A stretch of DNA of 64,000 nt from Chitinophaga rhizophila (GTDB lineage: Bacteria; Bacteroidota; Bacteroidia; Chitinophagales; Chitinophagaceae). Made by a program: the position numbers and the translations under genes. Positions 16,930 through 25,968 of this stretch are shown here, piece by piece (within the stretch, counting starts at the first letter, position 1; the number at the start of each line of letters is the position of its first letter). Where the stretch lies: positions 1-64,000 of the forward strand of contig NZ_JAICCF010000006.1 in the NCBI RefSeq assembly GCF_019492185.1, read 5' to 3'. The notes below the pieces were generated by a model that saw only the letters and a program-made list of their open reading frames with translations, had not been told where the DNA came from and ran no database searches.

Positions 16930-18837
16930 ATGGAGAATTTTATCGTTTCAGCCCGTAAATACCGTCCACAGAATTTTTCAACCGTAGTCGGACAATCACA
17001 TATCACCACCACACTGAAAAATGCGATCCGCAACAGTCAGCTGGCACATGCCTTCCTGTTTTGTGGTCCTAGAGGAGTGGGTAAGACGACCTGTGCCCGT
17101 ATTCTGGCCAAAACAATTAACTGTGAGAATCTCCAGCCGGATGGCGAAGCCTGTAACCAATGTCATTCCTGTACATCATTTAATGAGGGAAGTTCGTTTA
17201 ACATTCATGAGCTGGATGCTGCATCCAACAACTCGGTAGATGATATCAGAACATTGGTAGAGCAGGTGCGTTTTGCACCACAGGCAGGAAAATATAAGAT
17301 CTATATCATAGATGAGGTACACATGCTGAGTTCTTCCGCATTTAATGCGTTCCTGAAAACGCTGGAAGAGCCCCCCTCCTATGCTATTTTCATACTTGCG
17401 ACAACAGAAAAGCACAAGATTCTTCCTACGATTCTGAGTCGCTGTCAGATATTCGACTTCAAACGCATCACCATACAGGATACAGTTGACCATCTGCAGG
17501 AAATCTGTCAGAAAGAGCATATTGAAGCGGAGCAGGATGCATTACACCTGGTTGCGCAGAAAACTGACGGGTGTATGCGAGATTCATTGAGTACACTGGA
17601 TAAGATTGTCAGTTTTACCGGCGGGCATCTTACCTACCAGAATACCCTTGAGCATCTGAACATCCTTGACTATGATTATTTCTTCAAGGTGATGGAGGCG
17701 GTGTTAGGACAGGATGTAGCCGGCGCACTGCTGATATTTGACGAAATATTACAAAAAGGCTTTGAAGGAGATAACTTCCTGAACGGATGGGCTGAGTTTT
17801 TGCGTAACCTGCTGATGAGCAAGGAAGAGCGCGTATTACACCTGGTAGAAGTGTCTGGCAATCTGAGAGACAGGTATAAACAGATGTCGGGCAGGGTAAG
17901 TCCATCTTACCTGGTCACAGCTTTACACCTCCTGAACGAGACGGAGATCAACTACCGTATGGCGCGTAATAAGCGACTGCATGTTGAGATGGCGCTGATC
18001 AAGCTTTGTTTCCTGCAGCAGGCAGTTACGCTGGTAAGTGATGACCAGACCGGAGAGGTAGTAAAAAAAAAACTAGTAGCTGATGGCGCAGCACCTCAGA
18101 AACTGAGGTCCTCTTTTGCCCAGGCAGCACCAGAAAGCAAAGCGGTGGCTGGTCAGCCGGCAACGACGGCTTCCATTGCCGGCAATGAAGCACGGCTAAC
18201 TATTGAGACACCGGTTATGCCGGCAACAGCGAAGGCGCAACCAGTTACACAGGCAGCGGCACCAGTACAGCAGCCCGTGCCAGTGTCCCAGCCGGCAGCA
18301 GCAACAAATACCACTTCCACTAATTATACAGCAACAGCTACAGCCACAGCGCCGAAGACAGGGCAGGCACAGGCGGCAGGACCCAAACTGACCGGACTGG
18401 CAGCAATGAAAGAAGCATTGGCAGCAAAACAGCAGACACAGACAGTCAAACAGATTATCCCGATAACAGCAGGCGCTTTGTCGGTATACTGGGATGAATT
18501 TATTGACCGGTTCAGGCAGGCTAACAAAATGACAGTGGTGAGTAACCTCCAGCTGGCACAAATTAAGTTGCTGGGAACAGAAGAAATCGGGATTGTGAGC
18601 AGAAATATTGTTCAATTCCGGTTTATGGAGGAAGAAAAACTTTCTATTTCAGCTTTCTTTAAAGATAAATTTCAAAACCCGGCAATTGTACTGACTTTAC
18701 AGCTGGATGAGACACAGCAGGTCCAGGATATTGGCCCCGCGCCACTTTCCAGCCGCGAGCAGTTCCAGAAAATGGCAGAAAAGTATCCGCTGGTGAAGGA
18801 ACTTAAAGATAAGTTGAATATGGAACTCGATTTTTAA
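16930..18837 (+). CDS. dnaX: DNA polymerase III subunit gamma/tau
   Basis: A 635-residue clamp-loader ATPase of the replisome. The P-loop GPRGVGKT is at residues 46-53, zinc ligands are C65, C75, C78 and C81, the DEVH Walker B is at 128-131, and the SRC motif is at 170-172. The clamp-loader helical domain runs to about 360. A disordered Ala/Gln/Thr/Pro-rich linker (about 400-500) leads to a C-terminal domain (about 515-635) suited to polymerase or DnaB contact, so the tau-like full-length form is encoded. No obvious frameshift site for a gamma form was identified. Confidence 0.97.
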   Translation: MENFIVSARKYRPQNFSTVVGQSHITTTLKNAIRNSQLAHAFLFCGPRGVGKTTCARILAKTINCENLQPDGEACNQCHSCTSFNEGSSFNIHELDAASNNSVDDIRTLVEQVRFAPQAGKYKIYIIDEVHMLSSSAFNAFLKTLEEPPSYAIFILATTEKHKILPTILSRCQIFDFKRITIQDTVDHLQEICQKEHIEAEQDALHLVAQKTDGCMRDSLSTLDKIVSFTGGHLTYQNTLEHLNILDYDYFFKVMEAVLGQDVAGALLIFDEILQKGFEGDNFLNGWAEFLRNLLMSKEERVLHLVEVSGNLRDRYKQMSGRVSPSYLVTALHLLNETEINYRMARNKRLHVEMALIKLCFLQQAVTLVSDDQTGEVVKKKLVADGAAPQKLRSSFAQAAPESKAVAGQPATTASIAGNEARLTIETPVMPATAKAQPVTQAAAPVQQPVPVSQPAAATNTTSTNYTATATATAPKTGQAQAAGPKLTGLAAMKEALAAKQQTQTVKQIIPITAGALSVYWDEFIDRFRQANKMTVVSNLQLAQIKLLGTEEIGIVSRNIVQFRFMEEEKLSISAFFKDKFQNPAIVLTLQLDETQQVQDIGPAPLSSREQFQKMAEKYPLVKELKDKLNMELDF

Positions 18838-18843
18838 AGCGCG

Positions 18844-18864
18844 TTACGGAAATAACTTCCGTAA
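18844..18864. promoter_or_regulatory. Perfect palindrome between dnaX and the pdhC promoter
   Basis: TTACGGAA and TTCCGTAA flank a 5-bp centre. There is no T-run behind it, so it is a poor terminator. It lies just upstream of the pdhC promoter region and could be an operator. Confidence 0.4.
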
Positions 18865-18893
18865 TCTGACTTTCACAATTCGCATTTCTTTTG

Positions 18894-18901
18894 TAGGTTT
18901 G
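18894..18901 (+). promoter_or_regulatory. -7 box of the pdhC promoter
   Basis: TAGGTTTG fits TAnnTTTG. A TTTC lies 19 bp upstream (18871-18874) as a near-match to the -33 element. The box ends 21 bp before ATG 18923. Confidence 0.6.
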
Positions 18902-18922
18902 GGCAAAATTTGGATAAATACT

Positions 18923-20578
18923 ATGGCAGAAGTTATCAGAATGCCCCTTTTGAGTGACACGATGACTGAAGGGGTGATCGCGGAATGGCATAAAAAGGTA
19001 GGTGATACCGTAAAAGCAGACGACGTAATTGCTGAGGTGGAAACAGATAAAGCCACCATGGAAGTAATGGGTTATGTGGAAGGTACTCTATTATATATTG
19101 GTGTCGAGAAAGGTAAGGCTGCTAAAGTAAATGAGATTATAGCTATTGTAGGGAAACCAGGTGAGGATTACAAATCTTTGCTGGGTGGAGGAAATAATAA
19201 TGAGCAGGCTGCACCAGCGGCTCAACCAGCAGCAAAGGAAACTCCTGCTCCGGCTCCTGCCGCAGGCAAAGCAGACAACGCAGCTGCTGCAGAAGCACTG
19301 AAAAATGCCACAGTTATCCGTATGCCGCTGCTGAGCGACACGATGACTGAAGGTAAAATCGTTGCCTGGAATAAAAAGGTAGGCGATACTGTAAAAAGTG
19401 ACGACGTACTGGCTGAAGTAGAGACTGATAAAGCGACCATGGAAGTAATTGGTTATGCTGACGGTGAACTGCTTTATGTAGGCGTTAAAGAAGGCGATGC
19501 TGCCAAAGTGAATGGCATCATTGCTATAGTAGGTAAAAAAGGTACCAATGTAGAAGCTATCCTGGCCGCTGAAGGTTCCGGTGACGCTAAACCAGCCGCT
19601 CAGGCAGCACCTGCAGCTACTCCTGCTGCATCTGAAGGTACTGCTAAGGCAGCTGAGGCACCAGCAGCTACAGCTGAAGTTTCTGAAAACAAAGACGGTC
19701 GTGTGAAAGCATCTCCGCTGGCTAAGAAACTGGCTGAAGAAAAAGGTATCGATATCAATAAAGTAACTGGTTCCGGCGACGGTGGCAGAATTGTGAAGAA
19801 AGATGTGGACAGCTATGTGCCATCTGCTGCACCTGCTGCTGCTAAATCCGGCGCGGCTCCTGCTGCGAAGGGTGCTTCCGCTGCACCTGCAGGTCAGGAA
19901 GGTCACACTGATATTCAGCTGAGCCAGATGCGTAAAGTAATTGCTAAACGCCTGAGCGAAAGCAAGTTCTCCGCACCTCACTTCTACCTGAAAGTAGATG
20001 TTAACATGGATAAGGCGATGGAAGCGCGTAAAGCGATCAACGAAGTATCTCCTGTTAAAATCTCCTTCAATGATATGGTTATCAAGGCTGCTGCCCTCGC
20101 ACTGCGTCAGCACCCTGATGTAAACAGCAGCTGGATGGGTGATTTCATTCGTCAGAACCACCATGTACACATCGGTTCTGCTGTAGCTATTGAAGATGGC
20201 CTGATCGTTCCAGTTATCCGTTTTGCAGATCAGAAGTCGCTGAGCCAGATCGCTGGTGATGCGAAAGAACTGTATGACAAAGCGAAAAACAAGAAACTGC
20301 AGCCACAGGATTTCTCTGGCAATACCTTCACTATCTCTAACCTGGGTATGATGGGTATCGACGAGTTCACTGCTATCATCAACCCGCCGGATTCTGCAAT
20401 CCTGGCAGTAGGTGGTATCAAAGAAACCGTTGTTTCAGAGAAAGGCCAGTTTAAAGCGGTAAATATCATGAAACTGACCCTGAGCTGTGACCACCGTAGT
20501 GTGGATGGAGCAGTAGGCGCACGTTTCCTGGCAACACTGAAAGGCTACCTGGAGAATCCGGTAACTATGCTGGTATAA
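18923..20578 (+). CDS. pdhC: Pyruvate dehydrogenase complex dihydrolipoamide acetyltransferase (E2)
   Basis: The E2 core of the pyruvate dehydrogenase complex, which passes the acetyl group from lipoyl-lysine to CoA. From ATG 18923 it has 551 residues; a TTG at 18899 overlaps the promoter and is rejected. Two lipoyl domains (about 3-78 and 130-206) carry ETDKATME with lipoyl-lysines K43 and K170. A peripheral-subunit-binding domain (about 262-298) and the catalytic domain (about 328-551) follow, with the active-site motif HRSVDG at 524-529. Ala/Pro linkers separate the domains. The E1 and E3 genes are not adjacent. A strong terminator follows. Confidence 0.95.
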   Translation: MAEVIRMPLLSDTMTEGVIAEWHKKVGDTVKADDVIAEVETDKATMEVMGYVEGTLLYIGVEKGKAAKVNEIIAIVGKPGEDYKSLLGGGNNNEQAAPAAQPAAKETPAPAPAAGKADNAAAAEALKNATVIRMPLLSDTMTEGKIVAWNKKVGDTVKSDDVLAEVETDKATMEVIGYADGELLYVGVKEGDAAKVNGIIAIVGKKGTNVEAILAAEGSGDAKPAAQAAPAATPAASEGTAKAAEAPAATAEVSENKDGRVKASPLAKKLAEEKGIDINKVTGSGDGGRIVKKDVDSYVPSAAPAAAKSGAAPAAKGASAAPAGQEGHTDIQLSQMRKVIAKRLSESKFSAPHFYLKVDVNMDKAMEARKAINEVSPVKISFNDMVIKAAALALRQHPDVNSSWMGDFIRQNHHVHIGSAVAIEDGLIVPVIRFADQKSLSQIAGDAKELYDKAKNKKLQPQDFSGNTFTISNLGMMGIDEFTAIINPPDSAILAVGGIKETVVSEKGQFKAVNIMKLTLSCDHRSVDGAVGARFLATLKGYLENPVTMLV

Positions 20579-20604
20579 TCAGATATATCAACAACTAACT
20601 ATAC

Positions 20605-20640
20605 AACAGGCGTTCCGTATACCGGGACGCCTGTTCTTTT
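20605..20640 (+). terminator. Terminator of pdhC
   Basis: AACAGGCGT pairs with ACGCCTGTT, with an inner CC/GG pairing and a short loop, followed by CTTTT. It begins 27 bp after the pdhC stop. Confidence 0.85.
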
Positions 20641-20744
20641 ATATTACCCCCCCTGATCAACTTAACACGCTGCTAGTCAATACGAGAATTTGGGATTTGG
20701 TATTTAAATGTTTAAATTTAAGGTAGCCCCACAACCAAATATCA

Positions 20745-21134
20745 ATGGAAATGCCTAAACATGCTGTAAGCTGGTTTGAGATTCCTGTACATGATCTTGA
20801 CAGGGCCCGGAAGTTCTACAGCCAGATACTCCACTATGAAATGCCTGAAGAAAGCCTCGGATTTAAAAGAAAAGCATATTTCCAGTTTAACAAAGAACAA
20901 GGCGGTATTGGCGGCGCGCTGGTACAGGGAACTGACTATCTGCCCAGCCAGCGGGGCACACTTGTCTACCTGTATGCAGGAGACGACCTGACCGGGGTAA
21001 TGGATCGTGTAGAGGCAGCTGGTGGTAAAATTGAGCTGGACAAACGTCCTGTATCTGAGCTGCAGGACATGGGATATTTTGCTATCATCTTTGATCCTGA
21101 TGGCAACAGAGTGGGCCTATATTCCAGTAAATAG
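20745..21134 (+). CDS. VOC (glyoxalase/bleomycin-resistance fold) family protein
   Basis: A 129-residue single-chain VOC protein. The opening pattern VSWFEIPVHDLDRARKFYSQIL and the ending FAIIFDPDGNRVGLYSSK are typical of the fold, which builds a metal-binding beta-alpha-beta-beta-beta cup. The metal-site His and Glu equivalents are only partly evident, so the enzyme activity cannot be named. It stands alone before a GbsR-like regulator gene. Confidence 0.88.
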   Translation: MEMPKHAVSWFEIPVHDLDRARKFYSQILHYEMPEESLGFKRKAYFQFNKEQGGIGGALVQGTDYLPSQRGTLVYLYAGDDLTGVMDRVEAAGGKIELDKRPVSELQDMGYFAIIFDPDGNRVGLYSSK

Positions 21135-21222
21135 GCGTTTATATGCCCCTATTCTTTCACTTTCTTTTGAAAGTTCAAAAAGTTACCATTACATTTGAAG
21201 TAAGAAAATGAGCATTTAGCAT

Positions 21223-21729
21223 ATGAAATTGGCAGAAGCAAAAGCACAGTTTATACAAAGTTGGGGATCATTAGGTGCTCAATGGGGTATTAACCGTACC
21301 ATGGCGCAGATACATGCATTGCTGATGATCATGCCTGATCCCCTGAGTGCTGATGATATCATGGCAGAGTTAAACATTTCCCGTGGCAATACCAATATGA
21401 ACGTCCGGGAGTTGATCAACTGGGGGCTGGTAGATAGGGTGCTGATTCCTGGTGAGCGTAAGGAGTACTTCAGTGCGGAAAAGGATATCTGGAAAGTAGC
21501 AACAGAGATTGCAAGAGAGCGGAAGCGCCGTGAACTGGATCCTATCATTAAGACACTGAACCAGTTGCAGGAAGTGGAAGGAGACATGAAAGATAAGCAT
21601 GTAAAGGCATTCAGAGACTCTATACAAAACCTTAACAAATTTGCCCATCAGTCAGATAAAGCGATCAATTCTTTTGTCAAAGCAGAAGAAAGCTGGTTCT
21701 ATGGCACATTGATGAAGCTTTTCAAGTAA
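21223..21729 (+). CDS. GbsR/MarR family transcriptional regulator
   Basis: A 168-residue winged-helix regulator of the GbsR type. The N-terminus FIQSWGSLGAQWGINRTMAQIHALL is the family signature, and the recognition helix region ELNISRGNTNMNVRELINWGLV sits at about 46-67. A helical dimerisation tail fills residues 90-165. Targets are unknown; the following epimerase gene, 64 bp downstream on the same strand, is a candidate operon partner. Confidence 0.9.
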   Translation: MKLAEAKAQFIQSWGSLGAQWGINRTMAQIHALLMIMPDPLSADDIMAELNISRGNTNMNVRELINWGLVDRVLIPGERKEYFSAEKDIWKVATEIARERKRRELDPIIKTLNQLQEVEGDMKDKHVKAFRDSIQNLNKFAHQSDKAINSFVKAEESWFYGTLMKLFK

Positions 21730-21793
21730 TATTTTTTTGCTAAGATGTTTCAATTATTACTGAAACTTCAGAAACACACTCAACCAGGTTACC

Positions 21794-22738
21794 ATGAAAA
21801 ATAAAAAAATAGTTATAGCAGCAGGTACGGGCTTCATCGGGAAGGGACTGATTGACTATTTCGGTCAGGACAATGATATTGTGATACTTACCCGTCAACC
21901 GCTGACAGACAGCGGAAGGATCAGCTATGTACAATGGGATGGAAAAACGCAGGACGCTTGGGTCAGTCACCTGGAGAGAACGGACATACTGATTAATCTG
22001 GCAGGAAAGAGTGTGAACTGCCGGTATACGGAAGAGAACAGGAAAGAGATATTTTCAAGCAGAGTAGCATCAACGCAGGTATTAGGTGCGGCGATACAGA
22101 CACTGAAGCATCCACCGGCATTATGGATTAATTCCAGTTCAGCAACGATTTACAGGCATGCAGAGGACCGTCCGATGGACGAATTTACCGGTGAGATAGC
22201 AGATGATTTTTCGGTGCAGGTATGTAAACAGTGGGAAGGCGCTTTCAACCAGACAGTTACACCACATACCCGCAAGGTAATTTTGCGTATAGCCATTACT
22301 ATCGGTCACCAGGGAGGCGTACTCACTCCACTGATGAATCTTATGAAATTCGGATTGGGGGGTTATCATGGTAATGGCCGGCAGCAAATGAGCTGGGTAC
22401 ATATTGATGATGTATGCAGGATGGTGGAGTGGTTATATGAACATCCGGAACAGGAGGGTGTATTTAACTGTGCAGCCCCACATCCGGTGAATAACAGGCA
22501 GTTTATGCGGGCATTAAGGAAAGCCGGCGGACATCTTTTCGGACTACCAGCCTATACCTGGATGCTGAAAATTGGAGCACAAGTAATGGGAACAGAAACT
22601 GAATTAGTACTAAAAAGCCGCTGGGTATTGCCGACAAGAGCTATACAGGCGGGGTTTGTTTTCCACTATCCGGAACTTCAGCCTGCTCTACAGCAGATTA
22701 TCAGAAAACTGCCAAGGCGGCGGTATCACCTGATATAA
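21794..22738 (+). CDS. TIGR01777 family NAD(P)-dependent epimerase/dehydratase
   Basis: A 314-residue short-chain dehydrogenase-like protein of the YfcH/SulA (TIGR01777) group. The nucleotide-binding motif AAGTGFIGKGL is at about residues 8-18, and the family segments INLAGKSVNCRY and WINSSSATIYRH follow near 70 and 115. The C-terminal DUF1731-like region (about 245-300) is present. It lies in tandem behind the GbsR-type gene. The natural substrate of this family is not established. Confidence 0.92.
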   Translation: MKNKKIVIAAGTGFIGKGLIDYFGQDNDIVILTRQPLTDSGRISYVQWDGKTQDAWVSHLERTDILINLAGKSVNCRYTEENRKEIFSSRVASTQVLGAAIQTLKHPPALWINSSSATIYRHAEDRPMDEFTGEIADDFSVQVCKQWEGAFNQTVTPHTRKVILRIAITIGHQGGVLTPLMNLMKFGLGGYHGNGRQQMSWVHIDDVCRMVEWLYEHPEQEGVFNCAAPHPVNNRQFMRALRKAGGHLFGLPAYTWMLKIGAQVMGTETELVLKSRWVLPTRAIQAGFVFHYPELQPALQQIIRKLPRRRYHLI

Positions 22739-22820
22739 GCATTATGGTTTAATGTTTGCTCTTACATGGTAGTATCTGCTGGTATTACTATAGTGGCAGG
22801 TGCATTTAAAACGTAATATT

Positions 22821-23189
22821 ATGAGTGACAAGAAACTTACGGTAGTATTAGGCGCATCTCCGAACCCGGATAGATATAGTTACCTGGCAGTATCCAGACT
22901 GACAGCCAAAGGACATCCTGTTGTGGCTATCGGTAAGAAGGAAGCTAAGATAGGCGAGATACCGGTTACCAAAGATCATCCGCCAGTGCAGGATGTGGAT
23001 ACTGTTACCTTATATATGAATCCTCAGCTCCAGCAGGAGTATTATGACTATATTCTGCAGCTGCAGCCAAAACGTATTATATTCAATCCGGGTACAGAAA
23101 ACGACGAACTGGCCGAACTGGCCAGCAGCAAAGGTATAGAACCAGTAGAAGCTTGTACGCTGGTGATGCTGAGCACAGGACAATATTAA
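22821..23189 (+). CDS. CoA-binding domain protein (YccU-like)
   Basis: A 122-residue Rossmann-fold CoA-binding protein from ATG 22821 (MSDKKLTVVLGASPNPDRYSY); an upstream ATG at 22800 would add seven residues without family support. Motifs GASPNPDRYS, GHPVVAIGKKEAKIGEIPV and FNPGTENDEL are typical of the family. The catalytic histidine of succinyl-CoA synthetase alpha is absent, as usual for stand-alone members. Function unknown. A strong terminator follows. Confidence 0.9.
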   Translation: MSDKKLTVVLGASPNPDRYSYLAVSRLTAKGHPVVAIGKKEAKIGEIPVTKDHPPVQDVDTVTLYMNPQLQQEYYDYILQLQPKRIIFNPGTENDELAELASSKGIEPVEACTLVMLSTGQY

Positions 23190-23206
23190 TTCAATGTAAA
23201 CTTTAT

Positions 23207-23250
23207 GGCAGCTGAAGGCGATGTATGACAAGTCTTCAGCTGCCTTTTTT
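23207..23250 (+). terminator. Terminator after the CoA-binding protein gene
   Basis: GGCAGCTGAAG and CTTCAGCTGCC form a perfect 11-bp stem with a 16-nt loop and are followed by six T residues, 17 bp after the stop. Confidence 0.92.
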
Positions 23251-23468
23251 CAGCTATATCTCTCTTATGCAGCAGTTTTACGCCGGAGCGCTTCTCCTAA
23301 CCGGCCAGTCCTTACTATGAATTACTACTTCCTCCTACCTGATTCCTGCATTATTTTTTGTATATTACTTATACAATAAGCTCCAACATCAGCAAGGATT
23401 TGCACGAAAGACCGGCCATCAAATTGTCTTAACTACCACGCCTATTCACTCTAATCATATATATTATC

Positions 23469-23942
23469 ATGAAATGGAGAAGATTCAATGGCGAGCCAAT
23501 TAATTTGCCCATTAAGGAAGAAGTGCGCCAGGCAATTATCCGGGAAACCGGCAAGGGCTTTCATCTAAAAGTATGTATTGGCACGGATTCACAGGTAAAA
23601 GGTCTGGAGACCGAATTTGCAACAGTAATTGTTTTTTTGCGTGAAGGGCATGGAGGATTCATGTTTATCCACAATGACAAAACACGTGATGTTTACTCGA
23701 TCAAAGAGCGTATGCTCATTGAAGTAGCGAAGAGCATTGAAATTGCCTATGAACTGTGCGACATGTTTACGCAGTATGACGTAGATATGGAAGTACATGC
23801 TGACATCAACACCAATCCACAGTTTAAAAGTAACCTGGCATTGCGCGAAGCGATGGGTTACATACTGGGGATGGGGTTTGCCTTTAAAGCCAAACCGGAT
23901 GCATTTGCCAGCAGCTGTTGCGCAGATAAAGTGGTGAACTAA
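23469..23942 (+). CDS. YkuK-like (DUF458) RNase H-fold protein
   Basis: A 157-residue protein of the DUF458/YkuK family, predicted to adopt an RNase H-like fold. The strand VCIGTDSQVKG (about 35-45) and the acidic segment MEVHADINTNPQFKSN (about 111-126) match the family. Both carry the aspartates expected for such a fold. Activity has not been shown for the family. Monocistronic by position, with no hairpin terminator downstream. Confidence 0.85.
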   Translation: MKWRRFNGEPINLPIKEEVRQAIIRETGKGFHLKVCIGTDSQVKGLETEFATVIVFLREGHGGFMFIHNDKTRDVYSIKERMLIEVAKSIEIAYELCDMFTQYDVDMEVHADINTNPQFKSNLALREAMGYILGMGFAFKAKPDAFASSCCADKVVN

Positions 23943-24080
23943 AAAAGAAGGTAAGTATCAATATTCCACGCCTGCTGGATGCGCCCGCCGCCTCCAACAG
24001 GAAGTTTTCCCCCATAAAGTGCGTATAATCTCAATTATTTTCCTTAATTTATATCATATATTACTGAATACCTGTCCAAC

Positions 24081-24491
24081 ATGCGTACCTACACAACTGT
24101 CATACTACTGTTAGTATTCGTACTTACTATTGCTTCGTGCAGAAAAGAATCTATTACGGACAACTCTTCCCAAAAATTGCAGGGCAGCTGGAGATTGATT
24201 TACTCCAGGCCATCATTAGGGGGCGACATGGTCAGAGCAGACACTACTGCGCTCACTATCTTAAAATTTGATGGCAATATGATGCTGCGTTATCTGCGGG
24301 ACAGCCTGATAGCGAGGGAGAAGTTTCTGATGGCCCTGAAAAGCGATCACCAGCCATACCTGGTAGCAGACAGTGACCCCTGGAATCCAAAGATCTTCAG
24401 TTGCAAAATTACCGGTAACGACACACTTTCTCTGTTGTCCGTTCACTCCAACGTACATGCAGGTCAGATATATGTGCGGGTAAGGCCCTGA
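24081..24491 (+). CDS. Small lipoprotein, lipocalin-like
   Basis: A 136-residue lipoprotein. The signal ends at Cys20 (VLTIASC). The segment LQGSWRLIYSRP, followed by LKFDGNMMLRYLRD, has the pattern of lipocalin-like proteins (Trp after a G-x-W start) common in Bacteroidota. The surface or periplasmic function is unknown. It is convergent with engB, 11 bp apart, with no terminator hairpin evident. Confidence 0.7.
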   Translation: MRTYTTVILLLVFVLTIASCRKESITDNSSQKLQGSWRLIYSRPSLGGDMVRADTTALTILKFDGNMMLRYLRDSLIAREKFLMALKSDHQPYLVADSDPWNPKIFSCKITGNDTLSLLSVHSNVHAGQIYVRVRP

Positions 24492-24502
24492 GAGAAGACG
24501 GC

Positions 24503-25114
24503 TTATTGAGCGATTGCTCTGAATTGCATATTATTCTCGTCAATAAACGAAAGGATAGCATCCCTTCCTGATTTCTTAACAGTACTTGTTACGAAGTGGG
24601 CTGGTAGAAATTCCCATGATTCTCTGAGCTTGTTGAGGAATGCCTTAACGTTCCTGCTGGTTTCAGATTGGGTATTCTTATCTGCTTTGGTAAATACAAG
24701 GGTGAAAGGAATCTGCCACTCTCCCAGCTGATTTACGAAGTCAATATCCAGTTTCTGAGGAGTGTGACGGCTGTCAATCAGCACAAATACATTCACGAGG
24801 TTTTCCCTTTTACGAAGGTAGTTTTCGATCATTTGCTCCCAGGATCTGCGCTGGGATTGACTAACTTTTGCAAAACCATATCCTGGCAGATCGACCAGGT
24901 ACCAGGCATCATTTATAATAAAATGATTGATCAGCTGGGTTTTTCCGGGGGTGCCGGAAGTCTTGGCCAGCTTTTCATTATTGGCCAGCATGTTGATCAG
25001 AGAGGATTTTCCCACATTGGAACGGCCGATGAAGGCATATTCCGGAAGGTTCGGAGTGGGACATTTCTGCCAGTCTACATTGCTGATAAGGTATTGCGCG
25101 GTCTTGATGATCAT
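24503..25114 (-). CDS. engB: Ribosome biogenesis GTPase YihA/YsxC (EngB)
   Basis: A 203-residue GTPase needed for 50S ribosome assembly. G1 GRSNVGKSS, G2/switch I TSGTPGKTQ, G3 DLPGYG and G4 TKAD are all intact. The ATG at 25114 (MIIKTAQYLIS) gives the family length; a frame opening at 25171 would add 19 residues that read like leader sequence. It is divergent from ubiE, with the two promoters in the 119-bp gap. Confidence 0.97.
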   Translation of the reverse strand: MIIKTAQYLISNVDWQKCPTPNLPEYAFIGRSNVGKSSLINMLANNEKLAKTSGTPGKTQLINHFIINDAWYLVDLPGYGFAKVSQSQRRSWEQMIENYLRKRENLVNVFVLIDSRHTPQKLDIDFVNQLGEWQIPFTLVFTKADKNTQSETSRNVKAFLNKLRESWEFLPAHFVTSTVKKSGRDAILSFIDENNMQFRAIAQ

Positions 25115-25219
25115 AATATTCAATCGATAGTCAATGATCCGCAGATCATTGCGGTTTGTGGCAAAGTTCACGAAAATTTAGTTATCACCCGCATTTCTCT
25201 GTTTCTACCTATTTTCACC

Positions 25220-25227
25220 TAACTTTG
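25220..25227 (+). promoter_or_regulatory. -7 box of the ubiE promoter, 6 bp from the start codon
   Basis: TAACTTTG matches TAnnTTTG and ends 6 nt before ATG 25234. This decides the start, since it lies inside the longer reading from 25156, and it predicts a leaderless or nearly leaderless mRNA. Confidence 0.65.
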
Positions 25228-25233
25228 CGGCCT

Positions 25234-25968
25234 ATGTCAGATAAGAAGATTGTCCCATTTGCCACATCATCGCTCAGTAAGAAGGAACAGGTAGCGACCA
25301 TGTTTAACGACATTGCTCACCGCTATGATTTCCTCAACCATTTTATGTCTTTAGGCATTGATATTCAATGGCGGAAAAAGGCTTTAAAGCAATTAAAGGA
25401 TCTGAAGCCGAAGAAGATGCTGGATGTAGCAACTGGTACGGGAGATTTTGCTATCATGGCCAATAAAATGCTGCAACCCGAGTCAATCACCGGGATTGAT
25501 ATATCTGAGGGCATGCTGTCCTATGGACGGGAAAAGGTGAACAAACTAGGTCTGGCACACAAAATAACCTTACAGCTGGGTGACAGCGAGACAATAAGTT
25601 TTCCTGATCAGGCGTTTGATGCAATAACGGTAGCTTATGGCGTACGTAACTTCGAGAATCTGGAGAAAGGGCTGTCTGAAATGTTACGTGTACTTAAACC
25701 GGGAGGAAAACTGATTATACTGGAATTTTCTAATCCTACAGTTTTTCCTGTTAAACAATTATATAATTCATATTTTCGTTATATTACACCATTGATCGGG
25801 AAATGGATTGCGCGAAGCAAGGCGGCATATAGCTATCTGCCGGAATCCGTTAAAGCGTTTCCACAAGGTCAGGAGATGTGTAATATTTTAACTAATACCG
25901 GTTTCCAAGCAGTAACATGCAAAAAACTCACATTCGGCATCAGCTCTATTTATTGCGCGTCCCGCTAG
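25234..25968 (+). CDS. ubiE: Demethylmenaquinone methyltransferase UbiE/MenG
   Basis: A 244-residue SAM-dependent methyltransferase that performs the final C-methylation in menaquinone synthesis. Family signatures are FNDIAHRYDFLNHFMSLG at about 23-40, motif I DVATGTGDF near 64-72, and YGVRNFENLEKGL near 138-150. Start MSDKKIVPF is set by the adjacent -7 box. Its 3' end overlaps the porT-like gene by 52 bp, a conserved pairing in Bacteroidota. Confidence 0.97.
   Translation: MSDKKIVPFATSSLSKKEQVATMFNDIAHRYDFLNHFMSLGIDIQWRKKALKQLKDLKPKKMLDVATGTGDFAIMANKMLQPESITGIDISEGMLSYGREKVNKLGLAHKITLQLGDSETISFPDQAFDAITVAYGVRNFENLEKGLSEMLRVLKPGGKLIILEFSNPTVFPVKQLYNSYFRYITPLIGKWIARSKAAYSYLPESVKAFPQGQEMCNILTNTGFQAVTCKKLTFGISSIYCASR

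Noticed and set aside
19091..20170. 359-codon open frame on the minus strand
   Set aside because: It lies antisense to pdhC, whose domains and motifs are unmistakable; the frame is open because of the Ala-rich GC pattern of the real gene.
25156..25233. Longer N-terminus for ubiE
   Set aside because: It would run through the -7 box and adds 26 residues with no family support.
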